A stretch of DNA of 64,000 nt. Origin: Taxillus chinensis (taxonomy: Eukaryota > Streptophyta > Magnoliopsida > Santalales > Loranthaceae). Positions 10,985 to 22,587 of this stretch are shown here, one piece after another. The position numbers and the translations under genes were made by a program. The notes under the pieces are model-generated. The model was not told the origin of the DNA. It worked only from the letters and a program-made list of their open reading frames with translations, and made no database searches. Every line of letters begins with the position of its first letter. The first letter of the stretch is position 1. Where the stretch lies: NCBI GenBank assembly GCA_023512835.1, contig CM042088.1:52883579-52947578 (forward strand), read 5' to 3'.

Positions 10985-11491
10985 TATTACAAATGATGTC
11001 CCCACCATCTTGTCCGCCCCCTTGTACCCCGCCCGCGCCGCCAGCACCGGTGGCCTCGTCTCCACCAGCTGGAACTCCAGGTCCGGCCTCGGCAAAATCG
11101 CTTCTCATCTCCACCCCTGCGGCCGCGGGATCGGGTTCGGGGTCTCCATCGCCAGAAGTGGACCAGACGCCGGCGCCGGCACGACGGAATGAAACGTCCT
11201 CAGCTCCTTCGTCGTCGTCGTCGTTTGTTGTCTCGTCTTGCGGTCTTCTTCAACAACCTTGGCCTTAGCCTTGGCTGGAGGCGACGGCGACCTGTATAAT
11301 GAAACAATATTGGGTTCCTGCGTATGTCGTTCCGGTTGCTTAGGACGTAGATCTTGAGGGTGTGGGAAGGCAGAGGCATCGCGAGGTACGTACATCTCGT
11401 GAACAGCTTTTGCGGCAACGGAGGGATTAGCTAAGTCACTCTTTTGTGAGAGCTTAACTAAGACGGTGTGTGGGAGATTAACTACTTCCAA
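10985..11491 (-). pseudogene. MCTP/FTIP-like C2-protein fragment
   Basis: A GC-rich island in AT-rich DNA. The minus strand carries a 128-codon frame (11491-11105) containing KELRTFHSV. After a stop comes PRPDLEFQLVETRPP, then AARAGYKGADK. These match the linker before the third C2 domain of plant MCTP proteins (FTIP1/QUIRKY group, plasmodesmata/ER tethers), where a xRTFHSxG motif is followed by NPEFxLxETxPPxAARxxYxxxDK. A MRSDF-like piece typical of the same linker appears in a neighbouring frame, so there are frame changes. Neither the upstream C2 domains nor the following STYDLVEQM segment is present. I read it as an isolated broken piece. An unrelated small gene is the alternative. Confidence 0.45.
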
Positions 11492-14318
11492 TGTGAATGT
11501 CTATGGAATAAATTTTATATCAAACGTGTTAGATTTTTATTTGTGAAACAACTTGATGGTTTTTACGTCCTACATAGTATAATTGGTATGTATCCGATTT
11601 GAAATTTGGGGTACAAATATTTTAGCATGCACATCCACAAATAAGGCTAGATTCTCCTTATTTATTTATTTGCTATATTTTAAATATTTTTAAAAATTAT
11701 CTTTTGAATAAATTTATAATTTAAATTATAACAATATTTTCAAAAGGAATTATCTCAATAATAGAAATATTATTTTTTAACTATTACGTGTAAACCCTTT
11801 CTTCACTCCCATAAACTCCGACATAATATCTTACAAAAAAAAATCTGGTATTTATATGTTTAGCCAAATCTCATATGAGTTTTAGTACGATAAATAACAC
11901 TTTGACTATCATAAAATAAAGAAATATTTTTCTAAGTTATTCCAAAATCACTTACAAACCTTAGTAACAAAATAGCCTCCTTCATTGCATATATAATTAC
12001 CATATACTTAGGTTTTGTAGTTGATAATGTAACAAATAACTGCAAAGTTGTTTTTTAAGTAATGACACTACTAGGAAGTGTAAATGCAAAACATATTATA
12101 TTCTTTTATCAATGTTATTAGATATTATTTTGTTTGGGTCAAATATATGTGTGTATATGTAAGTTTCCTCTAACTATTGAGATGCACAATACTTACAAAA
12201 AGGTGAACAGTCAATGTCAAAAATGAATAGAGGTTGTCAATGGAACACTATTCGAATCTAAACATTTTCTAATTTAGATGAACTCCCAAATCTGAATGAG
12301 CACCCAGATCTGGATGGGCTCCTTAATCCGAACAAACCTTGATCTGATTATTCAAGGAACATTGTTTGACCTAAAGCTATCTATAAATCTAGATTTGGTT
12401 TGCTCTAACTTTCGACAACATCCATTTAAACTAGATTAAGGAAATTAATCAAAATTAAATCACTGTTACCACTTTGCATGACAATTTCATATCAAATAAG
12501 GCAATTTAAGAGGGGTGACAACATAAATATGACCTATCAGTTTCCTAACAAGAGCAGTAAGACTTGGCCACATATTGGAACCTTGTGGAATCTAGTAGTG
12601 CCACTGGATAAGTGCTTGGATTATGGAGACCATTGGTTTTAATTTTAAAACAACAATAGACAACCACCTTGGATTTGTTATAACACTTCAAGTTCTTCAC
12701 TACCACCAATCGTCACTTGGAATCCAACGTAGACAATCAACTTGTCTCCTTGACCTAGTTTATTAAAAGGAGAGGTCTCTCATCCTCCATCACACATTAG
12801 CTCCAGGCAAACATCTACAAATTTACTCTTCGCTCATACATGACAGTCTCAAGCAAGTGTATCATAGTCCTTTAAGGGATTGTGGACTCTAAAATCAAGT
12901 TAGAGTAAAAATTCGTATACTTGATTAGACTTCAATTTTTGTATTTCATAGGCTCTGTTATATAAAATGTTTAACATCTTTTGACCTTAAATCTCCCCAT
13001 TTAGCTTAATATTTCATAATTTGCCCTATTTTATGCCTTAATCGATTTATCATGTTATTTATAGTGTTTTTGTTGCTTTTTGAGTGTTTATAGGTTAAAA
13101 CAAATAGAATGGCAGCAAACAAACTGAGTTTGGAGCATAAATAATGAATTCTGGCAAAGTGTTGAATGTTCGGTTGAACTTAAAGACCTATATCTAGAAC
13201 TTATATGACACTAGATTACTTTGATATCTCGAGGTCTTAAATATTGAAGTAACACAAAGGAGCTAAGTTCAAGTTCAAGATGAAAATTATATGTCAAAGT
13301 ATTATTTCATTTTGAAGTAATCCAAAAGACGAAAAGAAGAGTCCAGTGCATAACTTAAACACTTTGAGACGATGAATTATATCTTGAACTAGTTCTCATA
13401 TCAAAGTAATCCAAATACCGATATGAAGGATTTGGAGATGAGGATTATATTTTGGGTGGGTTTGATATCTCAAAGCAAACCACATGTACATCTCAAAGTT
13501 GCCTTCATCTCGAAATAATCGACAAGCTACTATCCTAGTGCATATCTCAAAGATAAGAATTGTATCTCGAAATGGATTTTATATCAAAGTAATCCCATTG
13601 TATATCTCAAATAAGCCTAACTTGAAGTAAGTTTCAAGGCTATAAAGCGTTGCAGTTTCATTTGAAAGTTTGGTGCAAAGTGACCCAGTTGTGACACCCG
13701 ATGCATGATGGCTAACTATTAAATGCTCGTTCATTATCTACAATGTTATACATGATATGTTGCCATTCACTACTCATATCCTACTGACCAAAGTATGAAC
13801 CGTATCTCGATGAATCCTACAACCAACTTAGAATATTTTAGCAAAAAGGAGGTATGAGGATGAGACCTAAGATATGGGGAATGAATAATTTATATAAAAA
13901 TTAATAAGAGTTTGGCAAGATGTTTATGTTGTATATAGAGGATATAGATGATAGTGGAGAAGAGAATCAATTTACAGAAGAAATCATTCTAGCACACCTA
14001 AGGACTAGGTTAGAATGTAAGAACAAAGTGGCCAAAGAAGAAGAATTGCAACTAAAATGGAGCATCACGACCACGACCAGGTTGTTAAACACCTTATAAG
14101 GACCCAATCCAGCTTGTAATCCAAGATTCTTTCTGGTTTTCAACTTATATCATGCTAATATGTATTATGTGATTTTAGATTCAATTTCTTGTAACCTTTA
14201 AATTTCAAGAATTGTAATTTAAGTTTAAATTTAAAAAACTTTATCATTTAAATTCCTGCACTTTACTTGTTTTCTTTTACTATTTTCTTTAAATTGCTTT
14301 ATTTCATGGTTGTTAATA
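11492..14318. other. Repeat-derived intergenic DNA
   Basis: No intact gene. At 13180-13620 a loose series of ATCTCAAAGTAATCC-like words recurs. At 12240-12400 CNNATCTGAATGAGC-like words recur. The region leads into the copia relic at 14319 and may be the worn remainder of that element, but no reverse transcriptase or integrase motif was recognised. Confidence 0.4.
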
Positions 14319-14456
14319 AAAAGAGTTCAAAATGAACAAATAATTGTAGAGCACATCGGTACAAACCATATGATTGTGGATTCACTAACTAAAAGATTAC
14401 CTCTCAAGGTATTTCATGAGCACATTTCTCGTTTGGTTATGGATATACCGTTTTAA
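14319..14456 (+). mobile_element. Ty1/copia pol 3' end (RNase H tail relic)
   Basis: A short open stretch reads EHIGTNHMIVDSLTKRLPLK, then VFHEHISRL and a TAA at 14454-14456. This matches the end of copia polyproteins (IEHIxTxxMxADPLTKGLPPKxFxEHxxxMG). Nothing upstream is recognisable, so only the tail survives. Any 3' LTR would start shortly after 14460, but no boundary could be fixed. Confidence 0.75.
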
Positions 14457-14874
14457 TAGGAGTTTGTACTTTAATTGTTTTTCATATTTATGCATTTGTA
14501 ATTGTACCCATTGAATACAGTTTAAAGAAATTTTGATTAAATTTAGTTATTGAGTGTTTAATTTGTTATGTCCTTGAATTTGCTTAAAAATAATCTCATT
14601 AAGGTTGGATTAGTTGGAATTGCATGATTAGTTCACTTTGCATATAATTTCCATATTATACATCCATGTTTGATATATGTTATTTAGTCATATTAATATA
14701 TATAACCATTGATGAGTTTAACTATGTTAAATATAACAAAAAGTACTTTATTTTATGTTAATATAATTAATGGATTAAATTTTTTAAAATTCATACAGTA
14801 ACAATAACAAAACTTTTAAGAATACTCATAAAGTTATATTAATACAAAATTATAAGGTGACACATATACTATAA

Positions 14875-16336
14875 GGGCAACTCCAACACTATTTTATATT
14901 TACATGTAAATAAAATTTTACATAGAGTCATTTTTTTAATTTTAACTCCAACAGTTTTATCTATATATATATATATATTAAAATATTTTTTTTTACATGC
15001 CAAACTTTATCCTTGTAGAACCGCCTCCCCCCTCTCCTCGACCAACAACGCCTCCCCCTCTTCCCGATCAACAATGGCAACGATGCTTCCCCCCTCTCCA
15101 CGATCGACAACGGCAATGATGCCTCCCCCCATCTCTGATTGATGACGGCGACGACGATGTCCCTACAGTAACAATACCCCGATGACGACGCACCCGACTG
15201 CCAAACCCTAGTCATCAATAACGAATTGCTATCCCCCCTCTCCCCGATTGACGATGATACCCTGATGACAATGACACCCCGACGATGACGCCCCCGACTT
15301 CCAAACATTAGTCATTAATAATGGATCAACATCCCCTCCACCCCCCTCCTCGATTGATGACGGCAATGCCCACCTGGATCTTCACCACCTTAACATCGGC
15401 AAAATCGAAGATCGAGGTAGATGGTAAGGGGCTTGGGTGTCGTTGACTCCGCTGGAGATGATGGTGATGCAGTGATACGGAGGCAGAACTGGTGGAGGGC
15501 TTCTATGGAGGCGGCGACAAAAAAGAGATAGAGAGATGGGAGAAGAGGAGAGAGAAAAAACCTAAGAAAATAATAAAATAATATGTAAAGCATGAATAGT
15601 GGTGATGCAACGACGCCTCCACCCTCTTCCCAATTGACAATGGCAACAATGCCTCCCTCCTCTCCCAGATCGACGACGGCAACGATGCTTCCCCCCTCTC
15701 CACGATCGACGACGGCAACGGCACCTACCCTATCCTCGATTGATGACGGTGACGACGATGGCCCTACGATAATGATACCCCGATAACGACGCCCTCGACT
15801 ACCAAACCCTAGTAATCAATAACGAATTGCTATCCCCCCTCTCCCCGATTGACGATGATGCCCCGATGATAATGACGCCTCGACGATGACACCCCCGATT
15901 GCCAAACATTAGTCATTAATAATGGATCACCATCCCCTCCACCCCCTCCCCCTCCTTGACTGACGACGGCAACGCCCACCTGGATCTTCACCCCCTTAAC
16001 ACTGGCAGAATCGAAGATCGAGGTAGATGGTGAGGGGCTCGGGTGTCGTTGACTCCGCTAGAGATGATGGTGATGCTATTACTGATGTGGAGGCAGAACT
16101 GGTGAAGGGCTTCTATGGAGGTGGCGACAAAAAGAGACGGAGAGAACGGGAGAGATGGGAGAAGAGGGGAGAGAAAAACCTAAGAAAATAATAAAATAAT
16201 ATATAACTAATGAATAGTAATTCTTCATAAATGAAGAGATATTGTAGCAATTTTCACATATGAATAGCCCGTTAGGGTATAAATTTAAAGTTTTACTCTT
16301 TACATATAGATAATCGAAATTGTGTTGGAGTTACTC
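14875..16336. mobile_element. PIF/Harbinger-like non-autonomous DNA transposon
   Basis: The ends are inverted: GGGCAACTCCAACAC at 14875 and GTGTTGGAGTTACTC ending at 16336, 13 of 15 bases matching. Both sides carry the 3-bp duplication TAA (14872-14874 and 16337-16339), typical of PIF/Harbinger (Tourist-type) insertion. No transposase is seen. The interior is an imperfect direct duplication with an offset of about 605 bp (about 15049-15600 and 15608-16220), rich in CTCCCCGATTGACGA-type words. Open frames here (14961-15308, 15503-15786 and others) are products of this repeat. Length 1462 bp. A relative of the same family is at 42320-45057. Confidence 0.75.
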
Positions 16337-16463
16337 TAAGTGATAGCTTTTTAGGCTTTTCTTTAACTTAAATATGGGTTAATGTGTGTAACATTGTACA
16401 TTAAACAATACTATCATATTCAAATAGTCTGTTTAAAGTGAATCAATATAATTTCAGATATTT

Positions 16464-16711
16464 TAAACTTAAATATATTAAATTAAAGTATGAATATAAG
16501 TGTAAAGATTGATTTATAATTTCTAATTTATTGAGAAGTAAATTTAGAAATACATGCAAGTTAGCGTGAAAATTAGATCTGGGTGATGGTGTTCAACTGT
16601 TCATCCTCATGCATTTTAAATACTCCATGTGATTTCTCAAATGAAATACTGGAACCCTATTTCTAAACTTAACCATATTAAATTAAAGTATGAATATAAG
16701 TGTATAGATTG
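16464..16711. repeat. 48-bp direct repeat, two copies 200 bp apart
   Basis: 16464-16511 and 16664-16711 share TAAACTTAA, then ATATTAAATTAAAGTATGAA and TATAAGTGTA(A/T)AGATTG, with only a few differences. It lies upstream of the HSP70 promoter. Origin unknown. Confidence 0.75.
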
Positions 16712-16905
16712 GAATTGTTTGATGAGATGATATTATTTTTAAAAATATAATTATTTTTAAAAATAATATATTCAAGAAATTTAAAAGTTATAAAGTACTA
16801 AAAATTTATTTAAATTTAAAATTTATAGAAACAATCGTAAAATAGAATTATCAAATGGGGCTATTCAATTCAAACGGTGTCGTTTTATTAAATCAGAGCA
16901 GAAAC

Positions 16906-16928
16906 GACCCTTCCGGAACTTTCGAGAG
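16906..16928 (+). promoter_or_regulatory. Heat-shock element of the mtHSP70 promoter
   Basis: TTCcgGAActTTC at 16911-16923 is a perfect three-unit heat-shock element (alternating nTTCn/nGAAn at 5-bp spacing). It is flanked by degenerate units GAC (16906) and GAG (16926). It lies 172-184 bp before the HSP70 ATG, a usual promoter position. Heat-shock factor trimers bind such sites. Use in vivo is inferred. Confidence 0.75.
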
Positions 16929-17016
16929 CTTGGCGCCTAAGCCACCCTTACCCGCCCGCAGCATCTCCCACACTCTCTTCATAAACAAACATGCATTGCC
17001 ATTCCCTCTCCACCAC

Positions 17017-17032
17017 AAAACCCTAAACCCTA
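17017..17032 (+). promoter_or_regulatory. Telo-box in the mtHSP70 leader
   Basis: AAAACCCTAAACCCTA sits 63-78 bases before the start codon. Telo-boxes (AAACCCTAA) are common near transcription starts of plant genes for ribosomal and mitochondrial proteins, which fits the gene. A single motif, so only suggestive. Confidence 0.5.
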
Positions 17033-17094
17033 GCTCTCAGCATCAGAGTAGTTGCGGTGCCTCCCCCCTCCCTCACTCTGTCTCTCTCTGGCAC

Positions 17095-20000
17095 ATGGCT
17101 TCCTCTATAGTCCTTCGCTCCCTGGGTCGTCGCGATCTGCCGTCGGCCTCTCTCTCCGCATACAAATGTGTACGCTCTCTCTCCCCATCCTCTTGATTGT
17201 CTCCTCCCTGGTTTCCTTCTTAATTTCCTCGGGAAAATTTGAAATGAATCTAGTAATTATTGAAAGTGGTTAGCTTCCGAGAAATGTCTGAACCAATAAA
17301 TGAAATGGGTGGGGAAAAGAGGTTCAATTTTTGGGTTTCCATATTGTGCTGGGTGGGTTCGGATTTCAGAAGAAGAAGAAGAAGATTAGTTTGGTTAAGT
17401 TCAAAAACTGGCTGTGAGATGCTGTCTGGATTAGTCCGGAGGTGTACGTGGCAGCTTTTGAATGTTAATTGTTGTTCGGGTTGAGTCTGTCTTCTACATG
17501 TAGTGTTTGTTTAACACTTCGTCTATTAACCTTTAATCATTTCAATAGGTTAGGGTTGAGTTTGTTTAATTGCGATATATGAACAATGGTTCTCTTTAGG
17601 TTATGCTATTGTGCTTCTTTAAAAAAAACTCGAAAACTTCATGATTTTTCGTTGTAGCCTTTTATGTTTCATTAATTACTGCCATCGTTTGTAATGTCAT
17701 ATTTGTTCTGTTTTGTTTTTCTTCTTTTCCTTTCGAAATAATTCTTGGTGGATGGTTTGAATAAAATAAAGAAACTTTTGATTTTATATGACCAGTCATC
17801 AGTAGTGCTGCCTCATTTGAGGGCTACATATCCTATAGGATTTTATACTTAGATTCAGATGAATCTTTGCTGTGAAATCTTTTTACCATCTTATTTATGT
17901 AATTTTTTATTTTTGCAATTAACCTACACTTTTCTTCTTCATTTTTGAATGTATAATAAGGAATAAAAAATTTAGATTTTGGTTTATCACGTGGTCTCTT
18001 CTCTGTGAGGTTTTTTCTCCTCTCCATGCGTGGGTTTTCATTATTCATTTCCCAAAATATATCACCCATACATGTCAAATGTAGGCCCATCTTCCTTTAA
18101 AACACAAATCTGTTGAGAGGGGTTGATAGGGTTGAGATGTTAGAAAAGTGAAAGTTGTGTATTTCAGAGATCAATGTGAACATACTTTTTATGCCTTTGT
18201 TTTAATGACTGTGCAGTTGGTTGGTAATGGGAAATCATCATGGGCTTCATTCCCATTAGGTTGTAAATGGGCAAGTTTGGCCAGACCATTCAGGTGCATT
18301 AATTTTGCTTCGATTTATCTATCCATATGTTACTTGGTTTTTTCCCCTCCTAACTCTTCAGTCTTCTTTGACATAGCTCAAAACCTGTAGCAAATGATGT
18401 TATTGGCATCGATTTGGGTACTACCAACTCATGTGTTTCAATTATGGAGGGGAAGGTAAAGAGGATTTTGCTCTCATGGATGAGTTTGTCTCCAGTGATT
18501 TTATCAAAACAATTATAATCTGATATTATGCGTGCTTATGTAGAATCCAAAAGTTATTGAGAATTCTGAAGGAGCCCGGACCACACCATCAGTGGTTGCC
18601 TTAACCCCAAAGGGAGAATTACTTGTGGGTACCCCTGCAAAGCGGCAGGCTGTGACAAATTCTTCAAATACACTTTTTGGCACAAAGCGTTTGATTGGCA
18701 GGCGCTTTGATGATCCTCTCACACAAAAGGAAATGAAAATGGTTCCATTTAAAATTGTTAGGGGTCCCAATGGTGATGCTTGGGTAGAAGCAAATGGACA
18801 GCAGTATTCTCCTAGCCAAGTTGGGGCCTTTGTCTTGACTAAGATGAAAGAAACTGCTGAGGCCTATCTTGGAAAGACAGTTACTAAAGCTGTAGTCACT
18901 GTTCCGGCTTATTTTAATGATGCTCAAAGGCAAGCGACAAAAGATGCTGGGCGAATTGCAGGCCTTGATGTACAAAGAATAATTAATGAGCCCACAGCAG
19001 CTGCACTTTCCTATGGTTTAAACAATAAAGAGGGCCTTATAGCTGTTTTTGACCTTGGAGGTGGCACTTTTGATGTGTCCATCCTAGAGATATCAAATGG
19101 TGTTTTTGAGGTATGATTTTGTTTTTATGTTTAAAGGACTCATCTTTTTTTTTTTTTTTTTTTTTTTTGAGAATGCATGCTAACAAAATGATGTCTAGGT
19201 GAAAGCAACAAATGGTGATACGTTCTTGGGAGGAGAGGATTTTGACAATACCCTTTTGGAGTTTTTAGTGAGTGAATTTAAAAGAACTGAAGGTATTGAT
19301 CTCTCTCAAGACAAGCTTGCCCTCCAGAGGCTTCGTGAAGCAGCTGAGAAAGCAAAAATAGAGCTCTCGTCAACATCCCAGACAGATATAAACCTGCCAT
19401 TTATCACAGCTGATGCCTCAGGCGCCAAGCATTTGAATATCACACTAAGTAGATCAAAATTTGAGGCTATGGTGCACAATTTGATTGAGAAGACAAGGGG
19501 CCCATGTAAGAATTGTTTGAAGGATGCTGGCATATCTACTAAAGAAGTGGATGAAGTTCTTCTCGTAGGGGGGATGACTCGTGTTCCCAAAGTACAAGAA
19601 GTTGTTTCAGAAATATTTGGAAAGAACCCGAGCAAAGGAGTGAATCCAGATGAGGCTGTGGCTATGGGAGCTGCAATCCAGGGTGGAATTCTCCGTGGAG
19701 ATGTAAAAGAGTTGCTTCTTTTAGATGTCACTCCTCTTTCGCTTGGAATTGAAACAATGGGTGGTATCTGTACTAAGTTGATTCCCAGGAATACTACTAT
19801 CCCAACAAAGAAGAGTCAGGTGAATCCTCAAAAACTTAATTTTAATTGTTCTTGAAAATAATTTCTACTTGCATATGGCCCACTCACGTGCACGGATCTG
19901 GTATCTAAAGAAACTGAGATAAGTTCGAAGGTGAATTCCCGCTTTGGGCAATTAATTGCCTGTCAAAGACCTGGCATGCAATTTTTATTTATTCATTTAT

Positions 20001-20847
20001 TATTATTATTAGAACCAAACCTGATCAGCTTGACTTGGTAGACCCTGCCACAAATCTTGGCAATATTTTTGCTCCATCTGAGCCTTGGGCCATGGTTTGG
20101 CTTTTAGTACACAATTTGGAATTAGCTGAGTTCGTCCTCCTTGATTCTCCTCTAATAATGGTCTGTCTTACATCTATGACTTCTAGTACTTGGACTGTAA
20201 CTTCTTTTTGTGATTCTCAGGTGTTCTCTACAGCTGCTGACAATCAAACTCAGGTTGGTGTCCGGGTCCTTCAAGGTGAGCGTGAAATGGCATCCGACAA
20301 TAAGCTTCTGGGTGAGTTTCAGCTCATTGGCATTGCTCCAGCTCCAAGGGGCGTGCCTCAAATTGATGTTACATTTGACATTGATGCCAATGGCATTGTC
20401 ACTGCTTCGGCCAAGGATAAAAGCTCTGGAAAGGAGCAGCAAATAACAATCCGTTCGTCTGGAGGACTCTCTGAAGACGATATCCAGAAGATGGTCAGGG
20501 AAGCTGAGTTGCATGCACAGAAGGACAAAGAGAGGAAAACTTTGATCGACACGAGGAACAGTGCCGACACTACAATCTACAGCATAGAAAAGAGCTTAAG
20601 TGAGTACAGAGAAAAGATCCCTAGTGAGCTTGCTTCGGAGATTGAATCCACTGTTGCAGATTTGAGGGGGGCAATTGCTGGAGACAATGTTGAGGAAATC
20701 CAGTCAAAACTTAATGCTGCAAACAAAGCTGTGTCGAAGATCGGGGAGCACATGTCTAGGGGTTCGGGATCTGGTGATGGTGGTGCTGGTGATGGTGGTG
20801 GTGGTGCTCAGGCTCCTGAGGCCGAGTATGAGGAGGTGAAAAAGTGA
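17095..20847 (+). CDS. Mitochondrial heat shock 70 kDa protein (mtHSC70), six exons
   Basis: ATP-driven chaperone of the mitochondrial matrix (DnaK type) for protein import and folding. Exons by GT-AG sites and frame: 17095-17169, 18217-18293, 18377-18455, 18544-19110, 19199-19819, 20221-20847, giving 681 aa, about the length of plant mtHSC70. The N-terminus [20 protein letters not shown] is a mitochondrial presequence, and the ARPFSSK processing region follows. ATPase landmarks: [11 protein letters not shown] (phosphate 1), [14 protein letters not shown] (phosphate 2), [12 protein letters not shown] (adenosine) and [11 protein letters not shown]. Substrate domain: [15 protein letters not shown] and [20 protein letters not shown]. 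The C-terminus [19 protein letters not shown] is typical of the mitochondrial and DnaK branch and lacks EEVD. A small oddity is [15 protein letters not shown] where relatives usually have GGVFTRLI; I take it as natural variation. Introns are 1047, 83, 88, 88 and 401 bp; the fourth holds a T24 run (19145-19168). Promoter signals are at 16906-16928. Confidence 0.95.
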
Positions 20848-21930
20848 AGTCGATGATGCTGCTACTCCGGTGGCTGTTTTTGTTTCTGAGATGGCATTTA
20901 AAATCTCTGGTTCCCACAAGATTGTATGTTTCTGGCTTTTGAGTCCTGTAATTAGTAATCAGGGAGTCTTTTTGCCTATCAATAATCTACGAGTTTGGAA
21001 TTCGCAAGGTTCTCTCAGCACAAGCATTCTCATTATTTGCTTTCACAGTCGATGCTTGTGATGGGTTCGTATTTAAGTAATAGAAAGACTTGTTTTTGTT
21101 GAGCAGTTGAGCTCTTGACACTTGATAACTCTCTTCAGAACCAGGAGTGGTCTTTTGTTGATGGTCGTCCGACTAGAAAGAGAAACACAACCTATACGAT
21201 TAAGGTTTTGGTAAGTGGAAAATAATACATTTTTCCTTTTCTGGGAAAAAAATGTCGACCCAATGGAATTGGATCGAGAAAAATGACACAATTGGGTTTG
21301 GATATTTACTATTACCTTACCTTACATTGAACATTTTAGGCAAATCGTTTAAGATGCATACATATCCATTCGACTTTGAAGTTCACATTGGTTCTGTATA
21401 TTTTCACTTTCCCTGAACGTCTGTATCATCATTGTCGCGAACCCTAGGCTCTTTTTCTTCGTCTGTTGTTTTGCATCTGAAATCATTAATTTAGAATCTG
21501 CTCATTCGAGGCTTCTAGTGCCAATAACTTTCATTTTTTCCCACAAAATGTTCAATTTTTTCCTAGCAGTTAAGCGAAGAGCATCCACTTATCCAAAAAG
21601 AAAAACAAAAACAAAACAAAACGAGCTTATCGAGGAATATTTACTCGTTCTTTGTTTTTTGTTTGGTGTAATTTTTAATGTAAAAAAAAAAAAAGACGAC
21701 CCAAAAGAAATAAAATAAAAATACCAGTAGAAACCTTTTTTTGCTGTGTTATTTTTATTCATGCCTCCCATTTAGTTTTTTTTTTTTTGAAATTTATTTT
21801 ATAAACGGAAACTGTCAGATTTTGAACCTTGTACCTACTATTCCGGTGTAATTGCGTTGGAGACTTGCTGTCTTTGACGGTAACTGTGGCATTAATGGGG
21901 GTAGTATGAACAGAAAACACATTCTCCCCG

Positions 21931-22084
21931 AGAAGACTGTATTACAAGTCCTTTGTATTTTAATCAAAATGACATAGTTTTGATTTAAAATTTATTAATC
22001 AAAACGGTTTTTATTAAAATATAAAATTTTAAATCAAAACGATCGTTTTTATTAAAATACAAAAGGCTTATAATACAGTTATCT
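21931..22084. mobile_element. Foldback MITE relic
   Basis: Two arms of about 60 bp are inverted copies. The left arm begins AGAAGACTGTATTACAAG and the right arm, read in reverse complement, begins AGATAACTGTATTATAAG. Both continue with CCTTTTGTATTTTAAT-like and GTTTTGATTTAAAATTT. Total 154 bp, no coding capacity. Target duplication not clear. Class unassigned. Confidence 0.6.
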
Positions 22085-22555
22085 TTTTTTAAAAGATTTT
22101 CTCCTAAAATTTCTTTTATAGTTGTTGTTAGAGGTCACTAATCTTAGAATTTTTTTATACTTTACCTTTTTAACGCTGTGATTTTTTCCTCTCACCAATA
22201 AGGGGTATCAAAGAGTCCGAGCTATTTTACTCTCCCTATCATTTTTTTTAAAACAAAACCGTGTCCTTGATTTCTGATTTTCCAAGATCCTATTTAAACT
22301 TTCTTCCTTTTTTGAACATTCTTTTTCCAGGGTCTACCATCAATGATTTTTTCCATATGAGATTGGATCTTTACATTGAGTCAAAATTTAGCTTTCAAAA
22401 CCAAATATTTAATTTGTCAAAATGAGATCTCCTTCCTAACGGCTCTTTTGTCTCTTATATATACCTTGAATTTGAAATGGTTGATTCACCGAAATTCACA
22501 TTGAGAAATTTTAGCAAATCACTACTGTTTGAACTTTGAAGAAAAACCATCCTCG

Positions 22556-22584
<29 letters not shown>
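22556..22584. repeat. (TC)n microsatellite
   Basis: About 14 TC units. Confidence 0.95.

Positions 22585-22587
<3 letters not shown>

Noticed and set aside
11010..11268. Plus-strand Pro/Ser/Ala-rich frames in the GC island
   Set aside because: The minus strand carries the MCTP-like motifs. The plus frames are compositional.
18664..19731. Minus-strand frames over mtHSP70 exons
   Set aside because: Antisense shadows of conserved HSP70 exons, a well-known artefact.
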